A DNA stretch of 56,296 nucleotides from Actinomycetota bacterium (GCA_902810695.1 CADDYV010000018.1:1-56296), one strand, 5' to 3'; positions 32,310 through 41,322 are shown, numbered from the stretch's first letter. A program made the numbers and translations. The notes: generated by a model from the sequence alone, not told the origin.

Positions 32310-32762
32310 TCAGTCTTCCATCGCCTCGGTCACGGCACCCAGCATCCGTTCGAGTTCCGCGATGCCGTCTCCCCCCAGGACACCGCGCACCCTCTCCTCG
32401 AAGACCTCGCTCTTTCTAGAAGCCACATCGAGTACCTGCTTACCCTCCGGCGTTAGGTACATCCGCACCATCCGGTTGTCTTTGACGTCGCGGGCCCTTT
32501 CGATCAGTCCCTCCTCTTCCAGCACTTTGGCAAGCCGCGTGATCCGCGAGGGATCAACTCCAAATAGCCTGCCGATTTCACCCTGGCTGACTCCATCCTC
32601 TTGAGCAATCATGTGCAACACGAAATACTTGGGTGGGCTTATCCCCACGTCCCGCCCGAAAGTCGCGAGCATCTTCTTGAAGGCCACCCCCACCGAGGCG
32701 AGAACAGGGTTGATCTCACGCGTCGCCTGCTCGAGCCGGTTCTTCTCGTGTAAACCATCCAC
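32310..32762 (-). CDS. MarR-family regulator
   Basis: A 150-residue winged-helix dimer of the MarR type. GVSQGEIGRLFGVDPSRITR is the recognition region, LEEEGLIERARDVKDNRMVR the wing with its Asp-Arg pair, and the ends form the dimer helices. The start is GTG at 32762 with GGGAG 9 bases upstream. Two inverted repeats with the half-site TTGAT lie just upstream and indicate autoregulation. The two-helix membrane genes lie next downstream and are the likely targets. The ligand is unknown. Confidence 0.9.
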   Translation of the reverse strand: MDGLHEKNRLEQATREINPVLASVGVAFKKMLATFGRDVGISPPKYFVLHMIAQEDGVSQGEIGRLFGVDPSRITRLAKVLEEEGLIERARDVKDNRMVRMYLTPEGKQVLDVASRKSEVFEERVRGVLGGDGIAELERMLGAVTEAMED

Positions 32763-32790
32763 TGATAAATACTCCCTTCTGCAAAAATAC

Positions 32791-32802
32791 TTGATGGATC
32801 AA
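32791..32802. promoter_or_regulatory. MarR operator candidate, proximal
   Basis: TTGATGGATCAA has perfect 5-base arms around GG. It lies 29 bases before the MarR start codon and shares its half-site with the second dyad at 32823-32841. Confidence 0.5.
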
Positions 32803-32822
32803 AGATACCGAAAACAACTTCA

Positions 32823-32841
32823 CCCATCAATAGTTGATGGG
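32823..32841. promoter_or_regulatory. MarR operator candidate, distal
   Basis: CCCATCAATAGTTGATGGG is a perfect inverted repeat with 8-base arms around TAG. Its core ATCAA-TAG-TTGAT reuses the half-site of the proximal dyad, with the centres about 35 bases (roughly three helical turns) apart. Confidence 0.6.
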
Positions 32842-32862
32842 ACACCTTTTGCGCAGACAACT

Positions 32863-33292
32863 CAAACAGTTCGAGGTGGGGATGGCCGGGATCACGCTCC
32901 TCGCAGCCACATCTCCAGCCAAGGCGGCTTCAAAGATTCATCTCCAGCCTGCAATTACAGACCGATAGCGATCGTCTAACCGCAGATCTCATGATCCGCA
33001 GTCGGATTCCTCTGCCAGTTGAATGACAATAGGGGCACCGTATGAGGCTCTGCTACAAGAGGAGTGAGAACCTATTTGAGGATTGCATGAGAGCGGTCAA
33101 TAAAAGAAAGTGCGCACCCCTCACAGTAGAACTGTAAGAGGTTCTGCTCTCTCTTGCTTCGATAGGCGGTATAGCCCGCACACCTGGCATTGCCCTAACC
33201 TATCCCCTACATTGCCGGGAGTGTTAACCTGTCCAGCCTGTCAACCGCGCCCGGCACTGGAATCTTGTGAATAGGAGGCGCTACCTCATCTC
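32863..33292. other. Gene-free stretch
   Basis: About 430 bases between the MarR control region and the molybdenum hydroxylase operon, which runs toward it. Only very short open frames are present (for example 31 codons from 33042). A weak imperfect stem (AGAAC at 33128-33132 with GTTCT at 33141-33145) is the only structure noticed. No gene remnant was recognised. Confidence 0.5.
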
Positions 33293-33772
33293 CTAAGAAA
33301 ACGCCTTCATATCCCCGGCAGCCCGCACGACCGCCCGCCGGATCCCCTCGTAGCCGGTACACCGGCACAAGTTCGAGGTGAGCAGTTCCCGCAGCCGCTC
33401 CTCGTCCTCGACGATGTCCGGATCACCCTCAAGCGCCGCCGTGACGAGCATGAGAAAGCCCGGCGTGCAGAACCCACACTGCAGGCCATGCTCGGCCACG
33501 AAAGCCGCCTGCAGCGGGTGCGGGGTGCCGTCATCCGCCGCCAGGCTCTCGACGGTGCGTACCTCCCGCCCGCCACACTGCGCGGCGAACATGAGGCACG
33601 AGCGGACCGCTTTACCGTCCAGGATCACAGTGCACGCTCCGCAGACCCCGTGCTCGCACCCGAGGTGGGTTCCGGTCAGTCCCAGATCCTCCCGCAGGGC
33701 GTCGGCGAGCGTGCGGCGCGGCTCGATGTTCAGCTCGCGCTTCTTACCGTTTACTTCCAGCTCGATCTTCAT
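33293..33772 (-). CDS. Molybdenum hydroxylase, [2Fe-2S] small subunit
   Basis: This 159-residue protein transfers electrons from the Mo site to FAD. The N-terminal plant-ferredoxin-type cluster is bound by CEHGVCGACTVILDGKAVRSC, here spanning residues about 39-59, and the C-terminal four-helix cluster by GLQCGFCTPGF and NLCRCTGYEGIRRAV. It matches CoxS/XdhC-type subunits. Its ATG overlaps the FAD subunit stop by 4 bases. It is the third and last gene of the operon. Confidence 0.95.
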   Translation of the reverse strand: MKIELEVNGKKRELNIEPRRTLADALREDLGLTGTHLGCEHGVCGACTVILDGKAVRSCLMFAAQCGGREVRTVESLAADDGTPHPLQAAFVAEHGLQCGFCTPGFLMLVTAALEGDPDIVEDEERLRELLTSNLCRCTGYEGIRRAVVRAAGDMKAFS

Positions 33773-34641
33773 GCTCTCCCTTCCAGGTCCGCTGCGGCCT
33801 GCTCCAGAGCCCTCCCGGCCAGCACCCCGACGGCATGGCGCCGGTAGGCGACTCCTGCGTGCGGCTCCGGGAGTGGGTCGGTCTCCCGAACGGCGCGCCT
33901 GCCAGCCTCCGCGAATGCTTCCGCCGACAGCGGGCTCCCGAGCAGGTATTCCTCGGCCTCCCTCGCCCGAATAGGGCGGCCCGCAACACCCGCGAGCCCG
34001 ATGCGGGCGGCGGTGATCGTACCGTCCTCGACGGTCAGCGTCGCGACGGCTGCCACCAGCGCGAAGCTCGCCTGCGTGCGGCGCTGCTCGGCGAAGCCCA
34101 CGCCGCTGTTCTCTCCGAGCAGCGGGAGGCGCACGCCCGTGATCATCTCTCCGGGCCGGCAGGCGGTGGCAAACGGCCTCAAGAAGAAGTCTCCGGCTGA
34201 GACCGCACGCGGGCCGTCCGGACCGAGCAGCTCTATACCGGCATCGAGGGCTACCGCCACGGCGGGCCACTCCGCGACCGGGTGGGCGTAGGCGAGGCTC
34301 CCAGCCATCGTCCCCCGCGTCCGGATCGGGGGGTGCCCGATGTAGCGGCTGACCCGCGAGAGGAGTCGTCCCAGGGGGTCCGCGGAGACCGGCTCCTCGA
34401 AGTCCCGGTGCCGCACCAGCGCCCCCACCCACAGCACGCCGCCCTCTTCCTCGATCCTTTCCAGTTCAGAGATGCCGTTTATGTCCACGAGCAGCTTTGG
34501 GCGCTCGCGCCGGTAGTTCATCTCCAGCACCAGGCTCTGGCCTCCGGCGAGAACCCGCGCCTCACCGGGTCTCTCGGCGAGCGCCGAGACGGCTTCCTGC
34601 GGGCTCCCCACGGCCCGGTAGTCGAAAGGAGCTGGTTTCAC
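33769..34641 (-). CDS. Molybdenum hydroxylase, FAD subunit
   Basis: The 290-residue protein matches CoxM-type medium subunits. VLAGGQSLVLEMNYR and HPPIRTRGTMAGSLAYAHPV hold the FAD pyrophosphate and isoalloxazine, and the C-terminal CO-dehydrogenase flavoprotein domain follows (FALVAAVATLTVEDGTITAA). The GTG at 34641 was chosen because GGAGG lies 7 bases upstream; it overlaps the stop of the large subunit by 4 bases (GTGA). Electrons pass from the small subunit to this FAD and then to an acceptor such as NAD or quinone. Confidence 0.94.
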   Translation of the reverse strand: MKPAPFDYRAVGSPQEAVSALAERPGEARVLAGGQSLVLEMNYRRERPKLLVDINGISELERIEEEGGVLWVGALVRHRDFEEPVSADPLGRLLSRVSRYIGHPPIRTRGTMAGSLAYAHPVAEWPAVAVALDAGIELLGPDGPRAVSAGDFFLRPFATACRPGEMITGVRLPLLGENSGVGFAEQRRTQASFALVAAVATLTVEDGTITAARIGLAGVAGRPIRAREAEEYLLGSPLSAEAFAEAGRRAVRETDPLPEPHAGVAYRRHAVGVLAGRALEQAAADLEGRA

Positions 34642-36935
34642 GGGCGAACCTCCGCGCTGCGGGCTGCGGAGCGGTCGCACAGTGCCGTCCAGCACGTCTC
34701 CGGGGTAAGCGGCATCTGCAGATCCGCGGGATGGCCGAGGGCATCGGCCACCGCGTTGACCACGGCGGGCGGCACCCCGATGCACCCGGACTCCCCCACG
34801 CCCTTGGCGCCGAGCGGGGTGTTCGGGTTCGGGGTCTCCATCTCCTCCAGCCGCACGGGGGGCAGCTCGGAGAACGTGGGCAGCAGGTAATCGAGTAGCC
34901 CGTAATCCAGGAGATGACGCCCTGCCGCGTCGTAAGGGACCTCTTCATACAGAGCCTGCCCGAGGCCCTGCATGATGGAGCCGTAAGCCTGCCCCTCGAC
35001 GACCATCGGGTTGATGACGAGCCCACAGTCATCCACGGCGACGAGCCGCAGGACGCGGACGTTGCCGAGCTCGGGGTCCACCTCGACCACAGCCACGTAG
35101 CACCCGTAGGGGAACGCCTGCGGCGGGTCGAAGACATCCTCCACCCGCAGAGGGCCGGTCCGCTCTACAAGCTCCGGCAGGCTCAGCTCCTCCGAGCCAG
35201 CAAAGAGCATGCCCTCCCGGTACCCGACCTCCTCTACAGAGATCCCGAAAAAGTTTGCCGTCCTGCGCCGGGCCTCCTCGACGAGCCCGAGCGCGGCCCG
35301 GTGCAGCGCGGCACCACCGACCTGCATCGAACGGCTCGCGAAGGAGCCGACACCCCGGGGAACGGCATCGGTGTCGGCCTCCACGACGCGCACCCTCTCC
35401 ACGTCCACCCCCAGAGCCGAAGCCACCACCTGGGCGAAGGTGATCTCGTGGCCCTGGCCGGTCGAGGAGGCACCGGAGAGGGCGAGGAAGCTCCCGTCGG
35501 CACGCGCCTCCACCGCGCCATACTCCTCCATGACGCCCGCGCTCTCTACGTAGCAGGAGATCCCGATCCCGAGAAGCGACCCGTCTCCGCTCTCGAGGCG
35601 ACGCCGCTGCTCGGCGCGCCAGCTTTCGTAGTCTGCAGCCTCCAGCGCTTTATCCAGGGCGGTGGGGTAGTCTCCGCTGTCGTAGAGGGCGCCCGTCGGG
35701 GTTTCGTAGGGAAGGGCCTCCGGCGGGATGAGGTTGCGGCGCCGGATCTCAGCTGGGTCGAGATCCAGACGGCGGGCGAGCAGGTCCACGGTGCGCTCGA
35801 CGGCGTAGGCCGCCTCGGGGCGTCCGGCGCCACGGTACGGGGCAGTCGGCGTGGTGTTGGTGACGACGGCGCGGACACGGGCGTAGATGCGGGGTGTCTT
35901 GTAGACGCCCGCGAGCAGCCGCAGCATGTTGAACAGGGGCGCGAACCCGTAGTGCGGGTAGGCGCCGGTGCTGGCGTCCACCTCCACCGCGAGCGCGAGC
36001 ATTCGCCCGTCGCGGTCGGCGGCAAGCCGCACCCGCTGGTTCTGGCCCCGGCCGTGGGTGGCTCCGGCGAGCGCCTCTGCCCGGTCCTCGACCCAGCGCA
36101 CCGGACGCCCCAGACGGAGCGCCAGGTACGCCACCACGAGGTACTCCGGGAAGGTCTCGCTCTTGCCTCCGAAGGCCCCGCCGACGTCCGGTACGACGAC
36201 CCGGACCTTCTGCTGGGGTATCTCGAAGACCGAGGAGAGGTCTCTCCGCAGCCGGTGCGGGGCCTGGTGCGAGCACCAGACGGTGAGCCCGCCGTCCTCC
36301 TCGGGCCGGGCCAGAAACGCTCGGCCCTCGATCGAGGTCGGAGCCAGCGGCGGCTGGCGGTAGGAAGCCTCGACCACCACGGGCGCGTTCTTCCAGAAGT
36401 CCTCGCCGATATCCTCGCCAGTACCCCACTCCCCGACTACGTTGGAAAGTCCCTCGAAAAGCTCCGGCGCGTCTGCGGTGGTTGCCTTTGTGGGATCTAG
36501 GACCGCAGGAAGTTCTTTTACCTCCACATCTACCGCATCTGCCCCATCTTCTGCGGTGTAACGATTTTCCGCGACGACGACGGCGACCGTCTGTCCCGCA
36601 AACCGCACTCTGTCTGTGGCCAGGGAGGGCCAGTCCCTCCCCTCCAGCACCTCTGCCGGGAAGAGCGGCTGCGCCGCAGGTAGCTCCGGAAGCTCGTGAG
36701 CAGACCACACCCCGACGACCCCGGGCACCGCCCGCGCTTCATCGAGACGGACGCCGCGCAGCCTGCCGTGCGCGAGGCTGCTGCGCACGAAAGCAGCTTC
36801 CAGACAGCCTTCAACCCGCAGGTCTGCGACGTAGTGACCTTCGCCACGGACCATCCGTGCGTCCTCCACCCGCGGCAAACGGCGGCCGATGTAATCTCCG
36901 GGCTCCACGCCGTATCTCGAACTCTCGGAAGACAA
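34638..36935 (-). CDS. Molybdenum hydroxylase, molybdopterin (large) subunit, form II CoxL-like
   Basis: A 765-residue xanthine oxidase-family subunit. The N-terminal region (IGRRLPRVEDARMVRGEGHY) is typical, DVGGAFGGKSETFPEYLVVA and APYRGAGRPEAAYAVER lie around the Mo cofactor, and the C-terminal KGVGESGCIGVPPAVVNA holds the catalytic Glu. The active-site loop reads PYRGAGR, the pattern of form II enzymes; true CO dehydrogenase (form I) has AYRCSFR. CO oxidation is therefore unlikely, and an aldehyde, purine or other heterocycle is more probable. The start is TTG at 36935 with AGGAGG 4 bases upstream. First gene of the L-M-S operon; no maturation gene is nearby. Confidence 0.93.
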   Translation of the reverse strand: MSSESSRYGVEPGDYIGRRLPRVEDARMVRGEGHYVADLRVEGCLEAAFVRSSLAHGRLRGVRLDEARAVPGVVGVWSAHELPELPAAQPLFPAEVLEGRDWPSLATDRVRFAGQTVAVVVAENRYTAEDGADAVDVEVKELPAVLDPTKATTADAPELFEGLSNVVGEWGTGEDIGEDFWKNAPVVVEASYRQPPLAPTSIEGRAFLARPEEDGGLTVWCSHQAPHRLRRDLSSVFEIPQQKVRVVVPDVGGAFGGKSETFPEYLVVAYLALRLGRPVRWVEDRAEALAGATHGRGQNQRVRLAADRDGRMLALAVEVDASTGAYPHYGFAPLFNMLRLLAGVYKTPRIYARVRAVVTNTTPTAPYRGAGRPEAAYAVERTVDLLARRLDLDPAEIRRRNLIPPEALPYETPTGALYDSGDYPTALDKALEAADYESWRAEQRRRLESGDGSLLGIGISCYVESAGVMEEYGAVEARADGSFLALSGASSTGQGHEITFAQVVASALGVDVERVRVVEADTDAVPRGVGSFASRSMQVGGAALHRAALGLVEEARRRTANFFGISVEEVGYREGMLFAGSEELSLPELVERTGPLRVEDVFDPPQAFPYGCYVAVVEVDPELGNVRVLRLVAVDDCGLVINPMVVEGQAYGSIMQGLGQALYEEVPYDAAGRHLLDYGLLDYLLPTFSELPPVRLEEMETPNPNTPLGAKGVGESGCIGVPPAVVNAVADALGHPADLQMPLTPETCWTALCDRSAARSAEVRP

Positions 36936-37161
36936 CTTCCCTCCTGTTCCGCAAACTTTCCTCGTGAATCCCGCACACAGGGCGCCGGGACCCCGTGGCC
37001 AGTGTTTTATATATTCATACCCGGCTGTAAGGCACCTGCAACCCGCTATATTTGCTCTGCCCCATTGAAGATGGGTTGGAACGGCCGCAGATCAAAGTGC
37101 TTGATGTCTGATCTGGGGGGACGTATAGTCCGTTCGGGAGCGGGAGATGAGGAGGTGTTCG

Positions 37162-38094
37162 GTGGTACTGGACCCGCAGGCCGAGGCCCTGCTCGGGAAA
37201 CTGAAGGAACGGGGCGTGCCGTCCTCGGAGAAGATGGGCGTACTCCAGGCACGCGAAGCCGTACTCGCATTCAAGGACCTGGAGGGAAGCCCGGAACCCG
37301 TCGCCGAGGTAGAAGATCTGCTGGTTCCCGGCCCGGCGGGAGAGTTGCCGGTGCGCCTTTACACCCCCGAAGGGTCGGGACCGTTCCCTTTGCTGGTCTA
37401 CTTCCACGGCGGCGGGTGGGTCCGGGGTAACGTCGAGGTGGCGGACATGCCCTGCCGCAGCCTGGCTAACGCCTCCCGGTGCCTCGTCGCCTCCGTCGAG
37501 TATCGCCTGGCCCCGGAGAGCAAGTTTCCCGCTGCCGCGGAGGACTGCTACGCCGCAACGCTCTGGCTCGCCGTCCATGCCCGGGAGTTCGACGCAGCCC
37601 CTACGAGAGTTGCCGTAGGCGGAGACAGCGCCGGGGGCAACCTCGCCGCCGCGGTGACGCTGATGGCCCGGGAGAGGGGCGGTCCCGAACTCGCGTACCA
37701 GCTCCTGATCTACCCGGCAACCGATGCGAAAGGAGACTACCCCTCGCGCCGGGAAAACTCTGAAGGTTACTTCCTGACTACGGGAGCGATGGAGTACTAC
37801 TGGAGACACTACCTCTCCGGCGAGTCCGACGCGGATGATCCCTACGCCAGTCCGATGCGCGCCCAAGATCTCAGCGGGTTGCCACCAGCTTTGATCGTCA
37901 CCTGCGAGTTCGACCCGCTGCGGGATGAAGGCGAGGCGTACGGGAAGAGGCTCGAAGAAGCCGGTGTAAAGGTCAGAACCAGCCGCTACGACGGGATGAT
38001 ACACGGCTTTCTGTGGATGGGTGGGGTGATAGATCGCACCCGCGAGTTGTTCGATGAGGCTGGCAGGGAACTGCGCGCTACGCTACGAGCCTGA
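37162..38094 (+). CDS. Alpha/beta hydrolase, HSL-family esterase
   Basis: The oxyanion-hole motif YFHGGGWVRGN, nucleophile elbow VGGDSAGGNLAAA, Asp in EFDPLRDEGEAY and His in DGMIHGFLWMGG make a complete hormone-sensitive-lipase-type esterase of about 310 residues. Such enzymes hydrolyse short acyl esters. GTG at 37162 is preferred: AGGAGG lies 6 bases upstream and VLDPQAEALL is where relatives begin; ATG at 37147 in the same frame is the alternative. It is divergent from the molybdenum hydroxylase operon, and 204 bases separate it from the formaldehyde genes. Confidence 0.9.
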   Translation: MVLDPQAEALLGKLKERGVPSSEKMGVLQAREAVLAFKDLEGSPEPVAEVEDLLVPGPAGELPVRLYTPEGSGPFPLLVYFHGGGWVRGNVEVADMPCRSLANASRCLVASVEYRLAPESKFPAAAEDCYAATLWLAVHAREFDAAPTRVAVGGDSAGGNLAAAVTLMARERGGPELAYQLLIYPATDAKGDYPSRRENSEGYFLTTGAMEYYWRHYLSGESDADDPYASPMRAQDLSGLPPALIVTCEFDPLRDEGEAYGKRLEEAGVKVRTSRYDGMIHGFLWMGGVIDRTRELFDEAGRELRATLRA

Positions 38095-38298
38095 CGTAGA
38101 TCGCGGCTTACCGCCGTTCGCCTGGACAGTGAATTTTCCAGAGCGCATCTTTCACCGCAAGAGATGCTTCGTGATCGAGGAAGAGAACGAAACCCCGGGC
38201 GACCTTTCCCTGTCTAGCAACGAGGGGACAAGCCCAGGGGCCCGGTATGCTAGCATTCGGCAGACCGGGTAACACACCATGAGAGCGGGGAGAGGGAC

Positions 38299-39408
38299 AT
38301 GGATGTAAAAGCTGCCGTTGCATTCGAGGCGGGGGAGCCGCTCAGCGTCGAGACCGTCCGGCTCGGGGAACCCAAAGAAGGCGAGGTGATGGTTGAGATA
38401 AAGGCCACCGGCATCTGCCACACCGACGCCTACACCCTCTCCGGCGCGGACCCCGAGGGGATCTTCCCCTCGATCATGGGCCACGAGGGAGCGGGGGTCG
38501 TCGTCGAGGTCGGCGAGGGGGTAAAGAGCGTCAAGGAAGGCGACCATGTGATCCCGCTCTACACCCCCGAGTGCCGCGAGTGCGAGGCGTGTCTGAGCCG
38601 CAAGACCAACCTGTGCACGGCCATCCGCGCGACCCAGGGCCAGGGTGTGATGCCGGACGGCACCAGCCGCTTCTCACTCGACGGGCGTATGATCCACCAC
38701 TACATGGGAACCTCCACCTTCGCCAACTACACGGTGCTGCCGGAGATAGCGGTCGCCAAAATCCGGGAGGACGCCCCTTTCGAGAAGGTATGCTACATCG
38801 GATGCGGGGTGACGACCGGCATCGGGGCGGTGATCAACACGGCCAAGGTCGAGCCCGGCTCGAACGTGGTGGTCTTCGGGCTCGGCGGGATCGGGCTCAA
38901 CGTCATCCAGGGCTGCCGGATGGTCGGGGCCGACAAGATCGTGGGGGTGGACATCAACCCCTCCAAGCGGGAGCTGGCCGAGAGGTTCGGGATGACCCAC
39001 TTCGTCAACCCGAACGAGGTCGAGGGAGACCTGGTCCCCTACCTCATAGACCTCACCGGAGGCGGCGCGGACTACTCCTTCGAGTGCATCGGGAATGTGG
39101 GCGTGATGCGCCAGGCGCTGGAGTGCTGCCACAGGGGCTGGGGAGAGTCCATCATCATCGGGGTCGCCGGGGCCGGAGAGGAGATATCGACCCGCCCCTT
39201 CCAGCTCGTCACGGGCCGGGTCTGGCGCGGGAGCGCCTTCGGCGGGGCGCGGGGCCGCACCGACGTGCCCAGGATCGTAGACTGGTATATGGAGGGCAAG
39301 ATCAACATAGACGACCTCATCACGCACACCATGCCGCTGGAGGAGATAAACACCGCCTTCGACCTGATGCACGAGGGCAAGTCCATCCGCAGCGTGGTGA
39401 TCTACTAG
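38299..39408 (+). CDS. frmA: S-(hydroxymethyl)glutathione dehydrogenase, class III alcohol dehydrogenase
   Basis: This zinc enzyme oxidises the adduct of formaldehyde and glutathione to S-formylglutathione with NAD+; many also reduce S-nitrosoglutathione. Catalytic zinc ligands are in [21 protein letters not shown] and YIGCGVTTG; structural zinc Cys residues in [17 protein letters not shown]; the NAD fold is [16 protein letters not shown] with Asp in GVDINPSK. Its 369 residues and [15 protein letters not shown] fit class III closely. S-formylglutathione hydrolase follows after 2 bases, giving a complete formaldehyde-to-formate path. A purine-rich GGGGAGAGGG precedes the ATG. Confidence 0.95.
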   Translation: MDVKAAVAFEAGEPLSVETVRLGEPKEGEVMVEIKATGICHTDAYTLSGADPEGIFPSIMGHEGAGVVVEVGEGVKSVKEGDHVIPLYTPECRECEACLSRKTNLCTAIRATQGQGVMPDGTSRFSLDGRMIHHYMGTSTFANYTVLPEIAVAKIREDAPFEKVCYIGCGVTTGIGAVINTAKVEPGSNVVVFGLGGIGLNVIQGCRMVGADKIVGVDINPSKRELAERFGMTHFVNPNEVEGDLVPYLIDLTGGGADYSFECIGNVGVMRQALECCHRGWGESIIIGVAGAGEEISTRPFQLVTGRVWRGSAFGGARGRTDVPRIVDWYMEGKINIDDLITHTMPLEEINTAFDLMHEGKSIRSVVIY

Positions 39409-39410
39409 GG

Positions 39411-40262
39411 ATGGGCTCCCTGAAGCCGGTAGAGGAGCACCGCTGCTTCGGGGGGACGGTCGGCTTCTACCGCCACCGCTCCGAAGCCTGCTCCTGCGAG
39501 ATGGGCTTCTCGGTCTACCTGCCGCCACAGGCCGGTGAGGAGTTGGTACCGGTCCTCTACTACCTGGCCGGGCTCACCTGCACCGAGGAGACCTTCCAGA
39601 TCAAGGGCGGCGCGCAGCGGTACGCCGCAGAGCACGGCATTATGCTCGTCGCCCCGGACACCAGCCCCCGCAACACTGGCATAGAGGGCGAGGACGAAGA
39701 CTGGGACTTCGGGACGGGGGCGGGCTTCTACATAGACGCCACCCGGGAGCCCTGGTCGGCCCACTACAACATGTACACCTACGTGACGGAGGAGCTGCGG
39801 CAGACGGTCCTGGAGAACTTTCCCGCGCGCGGCGACGCGCAGGGCATCTTCGGGCACTCGATGGGCGGGCACGGGGCCCTGACGCTCGCGCTCAAGAACC
39901 CGGACCTCTACTGCTCGGTCTCGGCGCTCGCCCCGATCTGCCACCCCACGGACGTTCCGTGGGGTAAGAAGGCTTTCGGGGGCTATCTGGACCCCAACGA
40001 GGAGACCTGGAGAGAACACGACGCGACCGAGTTGGTGCGCCGGGGGCGCATCTTCGACGGCACGATTCTGGTGGACCAGGGCCTGGACGACCAGTTCCTC
40101 GGGGAGCAGCTCTCCCCCGAGGCGTTCGAGCGGGCCTGCGAGGAGGCCAAACAGCCCCTGATATTGAGGCGGCATGCGGGCTACGACCACAGCTACTACT
40201 TCATCTCTACCTTCATGGAGGAGCACATCAGCCACCACGCCGCCCGACTCTGCCGCGAGTAG
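39411..40262 (+). CDS. fghA: S-formylglutathione hydrolase
   Basis: The enzyme, esterase D family, splits S-formylglutathione into formate and glutathione. The triad is visible: Ser in IFGHSMGGHGALT, Asp in DQGLDDQFLGEQL, and His in HAGYDHSYYFI. YYLAGLTCTEETF and DTSPRNTGIEGEDEDWDFG are signature blocks of the family. ATG at 39411 is 2 bases after the dehydrogenase stop, so translation is coupled. The frame is open further upstream inside frmA, but that extension is not homologous to the family. A methyltransferase gene follows after 9 bases. Confidence 0.95.
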   Translation: MGSLKPVEEHRCFGGTVGFYRHRSEACSCEMGFSVYLPPQAGEELVPVLYYLAGLTCTEETFQIKGGAQRYAAEHGIMLVAPDTSPRNTGIEGEDEDWDFGTGAGFYIDATREPWSAHYNMYTYVTEELRQTVLENFPARGDAQGIFGHSMGGHGALTLALKNPDLYCSVSALAPICHPTDVPWGKKAFGGYLDPNEETWREHDATELVRRGRIFDGTILVDQGLDDQFLGEQLSPEAFERACEEAKQPLILRRHAGYDHSYYFISTFMEEHISHHAARLCRE

Positions 40263-40271
40263 CGGATCATC

Positions 40272-41042
40272 GTGAGCCAGCCAGGTGCACAGGAGCCCTT
40301 CGCCCGGAGAGCCGAGTGGTTTGATCGCCACTACTACCAGACCGTGCGCGGGAGGGTGCGCTTTCAGGTTCTGCGTGAGCAGTTGAAGGAGAACTTGCCG
40401 CAGCCGCCGGCAGTCATTCTCGATGCTGGTGGAGGTCCGGGACGCATGGCTTGTGCGCTGGCTGCGGAGGGCTACCACGTGACGCTGCTCGACCCCAGCG
40501 AGGCGATGAGGGAGCATGCGATGGTCAACCTGAAGCCTTACGCCGGGCACTGCCGCGTGTGGGATGGAACGGTCGAAGAGGCGTCGCAGATATTCGGTAG
40601 AGAGGTATTCGATGTGATGCTGCTGCACGCGGTGGTGTGCTATGTGGACGATCTGGACCAGGCTCTTGGAGGAGCAGCCGCAGCGCTGAAGCACCGGGGT
40701 GTACTATCCATTCTCTTCAAGAACCGCGATGCTCTACCGTTTCGCCACGCCGCCGAAGGACGCCTAGATGAAGCCCTGCGTGTCCTCGACGACCCCATTG
40801 ACGTTGGTAAGCTCGGGATAGCCTATCGCGCTCGCACCAGAAGAGAAGTAGAAGAAGCAGCACTACGGCACGGTTTGCGTCTGAGAAAGGCTTATGGTGT
40901 ACGTGCTTTCACCGATCTCCTCCACAACGAACCCGAGGAGCAAGATATGCGGAAGCTCATCTCATTGGAGCTACGTGCTGGCGAACGCGAGCCCTACCGT
41001 TCGGTGTCGCGCCTGTTGCATCTGGTTTGCGAGCGCGCCTAG
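40272..41042 (+). CDS. Class I SAM-dependent methyltransferase, CmoM/SmtA-like
   Basis: The SAM-binding motif is VILDAGGGPGRMACALAAEG, with the acidic ribose contact in VTLLDPSEAMREH and a post-motif VMLLHAVVCYVDD. The overall sequence (FDRHYYQTVRGRVRFQVL at the start) resembles CmoM, which methylates a wobble-uridine modification in tRNA of proteobacteria. Whether that substrate exists here is unknown, so a generic call is safer. GTG at 40272 has no strong ribosome site, and coupling to fghA, 9 bases upstream, may help initiation. 256 residues. Confidence 0.82.
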   Translation: MSQPGAQEPFARRAEWFDRHYYQTVRGRVRFQVLREQLKENLPQPPAVILDAGGGPGRMACALAAEGYHVTLLDPSEAMREHAMVNLKPYAGHCRVWDGTVEEASQIFGREVFDVMLLHAVVCYVDDLDQALGGAAAALKHRGVLSILFKNRDALPFRHAAEGRLDEALRVLDDPIDVGKLGIAYRARTRREVEEAALRHGLRLRKAYGVRAFTDLLHNEPEEQDMRKLISLELRAGEREPYRSVSRLLHLVCERA

Positions 41043-41322
41043 CACTTTAGTGACCCTGTGACAGACCTCCCTATCATCGTTCTTAATGTCGTCCAGGACA
41101 CTAGCCTGAACGCTGCCCACGGGAACCCGGGATGTTCGCCGCACAGGGAGTTGCCGGCGGGGTCCTGAGAAGTAGACCCCCGGATCTGGCTCTAGAAACG
41201 ACTACTCTTCGTCAGAGAGGTAGGTGGAATGAGTTTTCGAGCGAGCCATAACGGGGCGAAACCCGTTGCGATGGCAGGGAGACGCATCTTACCCCGCTGT
41301 GAACCACTTCCCAGATACCCTC
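41043..41322. other. Gene-free stretch
   Basis: About 280 bases between two convergent genes. The frames are broken and no family was recognised. No terminator with a T run was seen. Confidence 0.45.

Noticed and set aside
33042-33137. A 31-codon frame beginning MRLCYKRSENLFEDC
   Set aside because: No clear ribosome site or homology, and too short to support as a gene in a gap with no other coding signal.
34914-36500. A 528-codon open frame on the plus strand
   Set aside because: Antisense to the molybdenum hydroxylase large subunit, whose motifs are intact; no family resemblance on this strand.
34638-36935. Carbon monoxide dehydrogenase (form I CoxL)
   Set aside because: The active-site loop is PYRGAGR, not the Cys-containing AYRCSFR.
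38571-39410. Long upstream extension of the S-formylglutathione hydrolase frame
   Set aside because: It lies inside frmA out of frame, is Arg/Gly-rich and has no similarity to the esterase family; the ATG at 39411 gives the normal length.
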